A DNA stretch of 64,000 nucleotides from Ridgeia piscesae (taxonomy: Eukaryota; Annelida; Polychaeta; Sabellida; Siboglinidae). This document shows, piece by piece, positions 39,485 to 51,400 of the stretch. The notes beneath the pieces were generated by a model. The model had not been told where the DNA came from, did no database searches, and saw only the letters and a program-made list of their open reading frames with translations. Every line of letters starts with the position of its first letter. Position 1 is the first letter of the stretch. The stretch is from the NCBI GenBank assembly GCA_025642075.2, contig JAODUO010001065.1:207501-271500 (forward strand). The letters are read 5' to 3'. A program made the translations under genes and the position numbers.

Positions 39485-42400
39485 GTGAGTATATTCTCTG
39501 GCCTGGGGGAGGAGGTTGTGCTAGTTGTCTTTAGTTAAAAAAACGTAAAATTCAGATGACACCATTAGAACAACATTATAACTTACTTTCACTAACAATA
39601 ATACATTCGCTTAGAGTTAGACATACTCGATGCGTTTTATATGTTAGAAACAAGAGACGATTTTTCCATGGTACTATAATAACAATTATTATCGTCGTTA
39701 TGAAATCTTAAGAAGCTCAAGTAATTAAGGCTTCAGGTATGCAGGAATGCTGGACCATTAATTGGGCAGGGTACTCTCTGTGCCCCTCAGTTAAATAATC
39801 ATCATTTGGACCATACTACTAGACGACACAATAATATTATATTTTACTTTATAATTTTTTTTTAATAAATCTGGAATTTGATGTTGTGATTTTCAAAACT
39901 TTAAAGGCACTGAACGAGAGGCTGTGTCTGATGCACGCGGACGCCAGCCTCAGAAGAGACGAGATCGACGCCACTCGTACAGGAAGGAGAATGCTAACAC
40001 CGTCTTCACCCACCAGTGGCTTGCAACCACCCTGAAAGGTCATAGTGCACCAGTCCTTGGACTTCACTTCAGTCCCAATGGTAAACTGCTCGCCAGCTGT
40101 GCTGAAGGTATGCTTTGTACAACTTCCACACTTGCCTACAATGTGAGTTTGTCTGAGACTACACTGATCTAAGCATGGCATGTTGATTAGGTCTTCGTTT
40201 TCCATATCACCATGTGTATTTATTATGTTACATTTATACTTCATTAAATACCCAGTCAATCATTCTGAGTTGCTTAAATTTATTCCATTGTGGGTATAAT
40301 GTTATATGCAAACTTTTTCTTTACATATTTGTTATTTCATATGTGATGGGTTATTGAATGAACTTATGGGCTCTTAAATGTTTTAGGATTACTGTGGTAA
40401 AATGACTAATGAAGTAGTTGAGGAAGCTGTATAAATAATTAATTCTGTTGTGCAGATAGAATTATCTTGACATGGAATGTGAAGGATTTTAACCAGAAAG
40501 AACACAAGTAAGTGCACTAAATTCTACTCACGAATATTTTTACTAGGACAAAAATCCAAATAATCAATGGTAACATAATAAATACAGTTTCATATTGTGT
40601 ACTGCAAATATTTATAAAATTACTGTGTTATATTAGTCGTGATTAAAAACTGACTGGTTTATATCTGTTATAGCATGCTGATCATCCAGATATGTTTCAA
40701 TTACCCCATGTTAAAATGTGTTGGGAAGAGACAGTTTGTTTACCTTGGAGTTTATCTGTTGCCTGACGTGGAGTCAATTTTTAATTAACTTGAATTAAAA
40801 TGAATTGACCCAGCTCTGTTCAGCAACCAGGATGGTAAATAAAGGGATTCTTTTTTAATTTTAAACTCTGTAATGTATGTAATTTTGAATTGATCCTGTT
40901 TACTAATATAATTTTATGCTTTCATTTCATTACCAACTACCAAGATGTGTTTTTATTACCCTGACAATATATTGAAGAAAAAAATTCCGCATACACAGAA
41001 CTTCTAGTTCAGTTTCCGTCTGTATTATCCATGGCAAGGCACAGTCATGAATATTCAGTTCAGTTCGCCTGGTTTTATCGGACACGCTCACAGAGATTGT
41101 GTGGTTCAGTGCACATGTATGAATATTCAATATACAACCTGTAATCAGTTTGCATAATTAATCACCCACGTGGCAGCAAACTCAGTAATTTAAACTAACA
41201 CTGGTATCTATTGCACAAATAGCACCCAAGGTATACATTTATTTGTAAAATAAACAAGTACCAGAGAAAGTAATTAAATGCGCAATTATCATGTTTTGAT
41301 GCTGTACACCTTGAATAACAACCAACACTTGCTGGGTTCGTCATTTAGAATATGCCGGGAACATTGCGACCATGTTAAACATATCAAAGACCAATATAGT
41401 TGAACTAAATGCCATCAATTATATGGCCAGCAGATTTGAGCAATTTATTTACGTTTCATAGAAGATAATTCCAACTGCACACATTGCTTCAGATCAGGTG
41501 TATAAGTAGGCCCAGATCTGCTGACGTCTTCTGTAGAAATGTATGTATAAACTGATCTCCCAGACCAATTACCGTCATTGTTTTTACCTGCATGTTTCCT
41601 TTCTAGATCCGTTCGGTCAAATGTGGAACTGGACCATGTAACCAAGGTGAAGTTTAGCCCTGACTGCAGGTAGGTGCATAATTTTGTCACAGTTCTGTCT
41701 TTGTCAGGTGTCAAACATTCTGTGAGACAGCATCAGTGTCTCCACCTATCAAGTGGAACAGTGTTTATATTGGAACCAGGCAGAATGTTGTGTGTGACAT
41801 CAGTGAAAGTATGCTGCTAGTTGATGGTTGAATATTTCAAAACCTTAAGTGCCACTTCATGTATAGGTGGAGATGGTGGGTGGTTTGACAAATACAGTGT
41901 ACCATGTGAGGTGGTTTATGTCGGTTCCAACCATCCGATTGCAGTCATGGACATCTGGTTATGACAGTGAGGCTGCTTGAAGCACTGTGTGTGTTTGTAT
42001 GTGTTTGTATGTGTTTGTAGGGCTCTTATAGGCTGGCTGTACAACGCACACACGGTGCGTGTCTTCAAACTAACCAAGAAGAAGGACAGTACAACAGCAA
42101 ACTTCCAGGGCGCCTTTGACTTCGACAAGGTGTGTCTTCATTTTACAGGCAGGCTATAACAATGCTCACGGGGTTAAGTGGACGACTGTTAGACTGTTAC
42201 ACTGAATTTATTAATAGTGTTGATAATGTTGGTTTAAATAATACCAGCGAAACGTGTTAGTGTAGTGATACTTATTTCTTACGTTGTGCTACCCTTGTGT
42301 AACCCGTCAAAACAATATTGTATTGTCATGATAATTCTGTCTTATGTTGTGTTTCTTATGCGGTGTGGTCGAGTAGTGCTGTAAATCATGATACCCAAAA

Positions 42401-45400
42401 AAGTAATATATACACTGTATATAGCTCAGTATCCAATCCTCAGGATTGCTCAAAGTGCTTTACACTTTCCTTCCCTGACAGACCTGTTCAATCAGACACC
42501 ATCTCAACTTTTCTGGGAAACATCCGGCCATTTGCAGCAATTAATGCACGAAGGCTGCTCGTACACATATCCACCACTGTCTATAGCCAGGTACTTCGTG
42601 TATACAGCTGAGTGAACTGGAACAATGCAGAGTGAAAAAACGTGCCCAAGGTTTTAACAGGATTCAAACCCGGGTCCTCTCAGTCAAGACTCCAAAGCTC
42701 TACCCCTGAGCCACTGCGCTCTACTGCTGTGAACTGCTGGTGCTACCAACATGTGAAGTTACTTACGGCTGCTCCATTGTGGTACTAAGTTATCTGTCTT
42801 CTGTTCCAGAAGCACGATGCAGAGATCATAAACATAGACATTGCCAGCTCTGGGAAATTCATCATGACCTGCTCCAAGGACACCTCAATCAAACTGTGGG
42901 ACCTCAAAGGTACACAGAGGTTCATTTAATGCTCACATCTAGATTGTAGACTCTGTGTTCCTGTCACTGCCAGCAACTTGACTCGGGGAATGTTTTTTAT
43001 TTTGTTATAGTGACCAACCAGAGGTCTTGATCTACAAGAACAAGTATAAATACTTCACTAAGTAAAACAATTGCTCTGATTAAGAAGTATCTTGGTGGTC
43101 ATGTACAACCATATTTTCTTCTTCCTCTTGCTCCCTTTTGGAAGGAGTGCCACATCACTCCGCAGCTTCTTCTACTCTGCTTCCCAATTATTTCCACCTG
43201 TCTCTCCCTCTCCCTCTCCCTCTCCCTCTCCCTCTCCCTCTCCCTCTCCGTCTGCATCTGGTTCTGTCTGTTTAAACATGTGTATTTGGCTGTTTCAGGG
43301 GAAATCCTTGACACAATTGACACCCATCAAATGAACAACACACATGGCGCTGTGTCACCATGTGGACGCTTCGTCGCGTCATCAGGTCAGTTCATGTCAT
43401 GAGTTTGTGTTGTTTAGTGCAGTTTATAAACATTTATTTCAATGCGTCAAATGTAGACAGGCACTTGGTGGAAAACATCATTTTCAAATGGTTTATAACG
43501 AATCCAGTTCTTAGATGATGACAGTTGTATCCTGCTGCAATAATATATGTATTAAGTCACAAAATAAATAGATTTTGCTTTCAGACATTTTAGAGTTTGC
43601 AGGTCTTTAAAATAATATCTTTAGGAGTTTATTTGTTAATTTTTTATATAATTTGGTAATACAGATGAGTAGTCTGCATATAGTGAAGTAACCCTGCTAT
43701 CATCCCGTAGGGTTCACCCCAGATGTGAAGGTGTGGGAGGTGTGTTTTGACAAGAGTGGGCCATTCAAGGAGGTCGTGCGGGCATTTGAACTGACAGGAC
43801 ACTCTGCTGGTATCTACCACTTCGACTTCTCTGCCGATTCCCACAGGTAGTTGGCGCCTCTAACTACCCTGCTACTTCACACCACGATCGTGGTATTCTT
43901 ACAGACGTCACCTGATGGATTTATGCGTCACAGTGACACAAGACAGTCTACTGAGTACTGTGAGGGAAGAGCCTCATGCAGTCATGTTATGTGCCTGTCA
44001 TTTACCTGTTCAGACACTCTGGTAATCACTCACTCACCCAATCACCCAATCACTCACTCACTCACTCATGTCAGTCACTGGGGTCAAAGGTTTGTGGCTT
44101 CACCTATACTTCTCCAGGTCTCCTGGGCTACTATTGCTCACTTTAAGTCTTCTGCCTTTAAGTCTACATCGTCCTTCAAGCAGTCTCAATAAGTTGCTGC
44201 TGGTCTTCCTCTCTTGACTGTTTCATTTGCCAGTTGCCAGAAAATCTTCCTAGATGCCATTTCATCTTTTGTGTCTGTAGTAATGTCCAACAAATCTCTT
44301 ATCTTTCGATGACTACACATTCTACCGAATAATAGCCCCCAAATACTTTTTAGACATTATGCATAGTAACCAAGTAACATTATTTTAAAAGATAACCAGC
44401 CAATTTTATTTTTAATACATTCTGCACTCATAATAGATTAAGCATTCTAATTGTTACCTAGTATTAGTAAACATATACATATGTTAATCTGGAATGAAAC
44501 ATCAGATCTGCTGATGGCATAGGTTTGTTGGGGTTGGATTTTGCAGATGGCTAAATAGTTGATGCTGACTGGTGTGTAGAATGGCTAAATAGTTGATGCT
44601 GATTGGTGTGTAGAATGGCTAAATAGTTGAAGCTGATTGGTTTGTAGAATGGCTAAATAGTTGAAGCTGATTGGTTTGTAGAATGGCTAAATAGTTGAAG
44701 CTGATTGGTTTGTAGAATGGCTAAATAGTTGAAGCTGATTGGTTTGTAGAATGGCTAAATAGTTGAAGCTGATTGGTTTGTAGAATGGCTAAATAGTTGA
44801 TGCTGATTGGTGTGTAGAATGGCTAAATAGTTGATGCTGATTGGTTTGTAGAATGGCTAAATAGTTGATGCTGATTGGTGTGTAGAATGGCTAAATAGTT
44901 GAAGCTGATTGGTTTGTAGAATGGCTAAATAGTTGATGCTGATTGATGTGTAGAATGGCTAAATAGTTGATGCTGATTGGTTTGTAGAATGGCTAAATAG
45001 TTGATGCTGATTGGTGTGTAGAATGGCTAAATAGTTGAAGCTGATTGGTTTGTAGAATGGCTAAATAGTTTAAGCTGATTGGTTTGTAGAATGGCTAAAT
45101 AGTTGAAGCTGATTGGTTTGTAGAATGGCTAAATAGTTGAAGCTGATTGGTTTGTAGAATGGCTAAATAGTTGATGCTGATTGGTTTGTAGAATGGCTAA
45201 ATAGTTGAAGCTGATTGGTGTGTAGAATGGCTAAATAGTTGATGCTGATTGGTTTGTAGAATGGCTAAATAGTTGATGCTGATTGGTTTGTAGAATGGCT
45301 AAATAGTTGATGCTGATTGGTTTGTAGAATGGCTAAATAGTTGAAGCTAATTGGTTTGTAGAATGGCTAAATAGTTGAAGCTGATTGGTTTGTAGAATGG

Positions 45401-48400
45401 CTAAATAGTTGATGCTGATTGGTTTGTAGAATGGCTAAATAGTTGAAGCTAATTGGTTTGTAGAATGGCTAAATAGTTGAAGCTGATTGGTTTGTAGAAT
45501 GGCTAAATAGTTGATGCTGATTGGTTTGTAGAATGGCTAAATAGTTGATGCTGATTGGTTTGTAGAATGGCTAAATAGTTGATGCTGATTGGTTTGTAGA
45601 ATGGCTAAATAGTTGATGCTGATTGGTTTGTAGAATGGCTAAATAGTTGATGCTGATTGGTTTGTAGAATGGCTACAGTATCAAAAGATGGAACGTGGAA
45701 ATTCTGGGACACAGACAGTAAGTGTTTGTTCTTGATAGAACTTATCTAACAAAGGCTTCCATGTTCCATTTTCCAAGCTACATGCTATAGATATATGATA
45801 TATATTTACAGGTACCGGGAGGTATTTGATCAAGTAAAAATCTTGTATTGAAATGGTAAAAGTTTAAGCATTGGTTTGTGAGTAAATGGAAGCTGATTGG
45901 TTTGTAGAATGAAATAGTTGATGCTGATTGGTTGTAGTGCTAAAAGAAGTAATTGGTTTGTAGAATGGTAAATAGTTGAAGCTGATTGTTTAGAATGGTA
46001 AATATTGATGGTTTTTGTAGAATGGCTAAATATGAGCTGATTGGTTTGTAGAATGGCTAAATAGTTGATGCTGATTGGTTTGTAGAATGGCTACAGTATC
46101 AAAAGATGGAACGTGGAAATTCTGGGACACAGACAGTAAGTGTTTGTTCTTGATAGAACTTATCTAACAAAGGCTTCCATGTTCCATTTTCCAAGCTACA
46201 TGCTATAGATATATGATATATATTTACAGGTACCGGGAGGTATTTGATCAAGTAAAAATCTTGTATTGAAACATTGTGTTCTAAGTTCTGTAGAAAACAT
46301 TATGGAATTGAAAAGATTTACTTGTAATTTGTTGAGTACTTTATTGTCAATCAATCAGTTTTATTATACCATGCTATAGTTATTCTTTATAATAATAGTA
46401 ATCTATATGTCGATAATATGTTTATTTGTCTGCTTACCGATGCATGCAATGTCTTAATAGTGGGTATATTGTGTCATAAAGCGCCACAGAAATGTTTGGA
46501 TCCAGCACTGTTTGAATATTAAGTGTTATTATATATTAAGTTATGCTCCATATTGTGTGATAATACATATCAATAAATACATGGAAACAGGACAAAATAA
46601 CAAATACAGGGCAAAATAACATTCACCATAGTACACAATATGAATTTATATGTTAATGTAATGTACTCATGAAAAGCATTTTATTGCTAGCAAGTTTTGT
46701 TATTTTATTTACGTACTGCTTGTGTGATTATTCACAGAAATAGCAATTATATGTATTATTATTTACGGTTACGATCAAACACTCATCTGCAGTCACCAGA
46801 CTCTGTCATGTCATTCCATATGACCGTCCACACTGTGGTTATTTGTGTCACCTGTTGTCACTTACAGTTGAGTACCGGAAGAAACAGGACCCCTGTCTTC
46901 TTCAGACGGGGCGCTACGAGAACACAGGCAAAAGTATGATAGCACTCTCACCAGATGGCAGGACTGTTGCCATAGCAACGGGCACCAGCATAAGTGTGTT
47001 CAGCACGCTAACGGGGATGTGTGAACAAACATTCCGAGACGTCCATAACAGTGAGTTTAGGTCTTTCACTGATGGCAAGTTGCTGAAATGCAGATTGATC
47101 ACGGAATGCATTCGATCAATTCTGTTGTAATTCAGTTTATTGCAAGATTATAATTGGACCCTTTCACCAGTCATAGGGCCACTGATCATTGATGATGATT
47201 GGACCATTTCACCAGTCATAGGCCATTGATCATTGATTATGATTGGTCCCTTTCACCAGTCATAGGCCATTGATCATTGATTATGATTGGTCCCTTTCAC
47301 CAGTCATAGGCCATTGATCATTGATGATGATTGGTCCCTTTCACCAGTCATAGGCCATTGATCATTGATGATGATTGGTCCCTTTCACCAGTCATAGGCC
47401 ATTGATCATTGATTATGATTGGTCCCTTTCACCAGTCATAGGCCATTGATCATTGATTATGATTGGTCCCTTTCACCAGTCATAGGCCATTGATCATTGA
47501 TGATGATTGGTCCCTTTCACCAGTCATAGGCCATTGATCATTGATGATGATTGGACCCTTTCACCAGTCATAGGCCATTGATCATTGATGATGATTGGAC
47601 CCTTTCACCAGTCATTGGCCATTGATCATTGATTATGATTGGTCCCTTTCACCAGTCATAGGCCATTGATCATTGATTATGATTGGTCCCTTTCACCAGT
47701 CATAGGCCATTGATCATTGAGTATGATTGGTCCCTTTCACCAGTCATAGGCCATTGATCATTGATGATGATTGGACCCTTTCACCAGTCATAGGCCATTG
47801 ATCATTGATGATGATTGGTCCCTTTCACCAGTCATAGGCCATTGATCATTGATGATGATTGGACCCTTTCACCAGTCATAGGCCATTGATTATGATTGGT
47901 CCCTTTCACCAGTCATTGGCCATTGATCATTGATGATGATTGGTCCCTTTCACCAGTCATAGGCCATTGATCATTGATGATGATTGGTCCCTTTCACCAG
48001 TCATAGGCCATTGATCATTGATGATGATTGGACCCTTTCACCAGTCATAGGCCATTGATCATTGATGATGATTGGACCCTTTCACCAGTCATAGGCCATT
48101 GATTATGATTGGTCCCTTTCACCAGTCATTGGCCATTGATCATTGATGATGATTGCACCCTTTCACCAGTCATAGGCCATTGATCATTGATGATGATTGG
48201 ACCCTTTCACCAGTCATAGGCCATTGATCATTGATGATGATTGGTCCCTTTCACCAGTCATAGGCCATTGATCATTGATGATGATTGGTCCCTTTCACCA
48301 GTCATAGGCCATTGATTATGATTGGTCCCTTTCACCAGTCATAGGCCATTGATCATTGATGATGATTGGTCCCTTTCACCAGTCATAGGCCATTGATCAT

Positions 48401-51400
48401 TGATGATGATTGGACCCTTTCACCAGTCATAGGCCATTGATCATTGATGATGATTGGACCCTTTCACCAGTCATAGGCCATTGATTATGATTGGTCCCTT
48501 TCACCAGTCATTGGCCATTGATCATTGATGATGATTGCACCCTTTCACCAGTCATAGGCCATTGATCATTGATGATGATTGGTCCCTTTCACCAGTCATA
48601 GGCCATTGATCATTGATGATGATTGGACCCTTTCACCAGTCATAGGCCATTGATTATGATTGGTCCCTTTCACCAGTCATTGGCCATTGATCATTGATGA
48701 TGATTGCACCCTTTCACCAGTCATAGGCCATTGATCATTGATGATGATTGCACCCTTTCACCAGTCATTGGCCATTGATCATTGATGATGATTGGTCCCT
48801 TTCACCAGTCATAGGCCATTGATCATTGATGATGATTGGTCCCTTTCACCAGTCATTGGCCATTGATCATTGATTATGATTGGTCCCTTTCACCAGTCAT
48901 AGGCCATTGATCATTGATGATGATTGCACCCTTTCACCAGTCATAGGCCATTGATCATTGATGATGATTGCACCCTTTCACCAGTCATAGGCCATTGATC
49001 ATTGATGATGATTGCACCCTTTCACCAGTCATTGGCCATTGATCATTGATGATGATTGGTCCCTTTCACCAGTCATTGGCCATTGATCATTGATTATGAT
49101 TGGTCCCTTTCACCAGTCATAGGCCATTGATCATTGATGATGATTGGTCCCTTTCACCAGTCATTGGCCATTGATCATTGATGATGATTGGTCCCTTTCA
49201 CCAGTCATTGGCCATTGATCATTGATGATGATTGCACCCTTTCACCAGTCATTGGCCATTGATCATTGATTATGATTGGTCCCTTTCACCAGTCATTGGC
49301 CATTGATCATTGATGATGATTGGACCCTTTCACCAGTCATAGGCCATTGATCATTGATTATGATTGGTCCCTTTCACCAGTCATAGGCCATTGATCATTG
49401 ATTATGATTTGTCCCTTTCACCAGTCATAGGCCATTGATCATTGATGATGATTGGTCCCTTTCACCAGTCATAGGCCATTGATCATTGATGATGATTGGA
49501 CCCTTTCACCAGTCATAGGCCATTGATCATTGATGATGATTGGACCCTTTCACCAGTCATAGGCCATTGATCATTGATGATGATTGGACCCTTTCACCAG
49601 TCATTGGCCATTGATCATTGATGATGATTGGACCCTTTCACCAGTCATAGGCCATTGATCATTGATTATGATTGGTCCCTTTCACCAGTCATAGGCCATT
49701 GATCATTGATGATGATTGGACCCTTTCACCAGTCATTGGCCATTGATCATTGATTATGATTGGTCCCTTTCACCAGTCATAGGCCATTGATCATTGATGA
49801 TGATTGCACCCTTTCACCAGTCATTGGCCATTGATCATTGATTATGATTGGTCCCTTTCACCAGTCATAGGCCATTGATCATTGATGATGATTGCACCCT
49901 TTCACCAGTCATTGGCCATTGATCATTGATGATGATTGCACCCTTTCACCAGTCATGGCCATTGATCATTGATTATGATTGGTCCCTTTCACCAGTCATA
50001 GGCCATTGATCATTGATGATGATTGCACCCTTTCACCAGTCATTGGCCATTGATCATTGATTATGATTGGTCCCTTTCACCAGTCATAGGCCATTGATCA
50101 TTGATGATGATTGCACCCTTTCACCAGTCATTGGCCATTGATCATTGATTATGATTGGTCCCTTTCACCAGTCATAGGCCATTGATCATTGATGATGATT
50201 GCACCCTTTCACCAGTCATTGGCCATTGATCATTGATGATGATTGCACCCTTTCACCAGTCATTGGCCATTGATCATTGATTATGATTGGTCCCTTTCAC
50301 CAGTCATAGGCCATTGATCATTGATGATGATTGCACCCTTTCACCAGTCATAGGCCATTGATCATTGATTATGATTGGTCCCTTTCACCAGTCATTGGCC
50401 ATTGATCATTGATGATGATTGCACCCTTTCACCAGTCATTGGCCATTGATCATTGATTATGATTGGTCCCTTTCACCAGTCATAGGCCATTGATCATTGA
50501 TTATGATTGGTCCCTTTCACCAGTCATTGGCCATTGATCATTGATTATGATTGGTCCCTTTCACCAGTCATAGGCCATTGATCATTGATGATGATTGCAC
50601 CCTTTCACCAGTCATTGGCCATTGATCATTGATTATGATTGGTCCCTTTCACCAGTCATAGGCCATTGATCATTGATGATGATTGGTCCCTTTCACCAGT
50701 CATAGGCCATTGATCATTGATGATGATTGGTCCCTTTCACCAGTCATAGGCCATTGATCATTGATGATGATTGCACCCTTTCACCAGTCATTGGCCATTG
50801 ATCATTGATTATGATTGGTCCCTTTCACCAGTCATAGGCCATTGATCATTGATGATGATTGGTCCCTTTCACCAGTCATAGGCCATTGATCATTGATGAT
50901 GATTGGTCCCTTTCACCAGTCATAGGCCATTGATCATTGATGATGATTGGTCCCTTTCACCAGTCATTGGCCATTGATCATTGAGTATGATTGGTCCCTT
51001 TCACCAGTCATAGGCCATTGATCATTGATGATGATTGGTCCCTTTCACCAGTCATAGGCCATTGATCATTGATGATGATTGGTCCCTTTCACCAGTCATT
51101 GGCCATTGATCATTGATGATGATTGGTCCCTTTCACCAGTCATAGGCCATTGATCATTGATTATGATTGGTCCCTTTCACCAGTCATAGGCCATTGATCA
51201 TTGATGATGATTGGTCCCTTTCACCAGTCATAGGCCATTGATCATTGATGATGATTGGTCCCTTTCACCAGTCATTGGCCATTGATCATTGATGATACAA
51301 TAATGGTGACATCTTGTCCACAAAATTTGAATATTTCAGATTTAGAAAAACTCGATGGCAGCGCAGAGCAAACAGGTTGTGAAAACGTTGGTTTTAGTGA

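Larger units (their letters stand above)
45660..46269 (+). repeat. Direct duplication of TBL2 exon 9 and flanking intron
   Basis: 45660-45851 and 46078-46269 (offset 418) are identical as far as I can read, covering exon 9, its donor and ~130 bases of intron. Between them the 34-bp repeat units are abnormally degraded by small indels, unlike the clean array upstream. Confidence 0.9.

Noticed and set aside
47145..51292. 44-bp array as another splice-junction array
   Set aside because: I could not match its unit to the exon 10 donor or exon 11 acceptor, so it was not counted with the junction-derived arrays.
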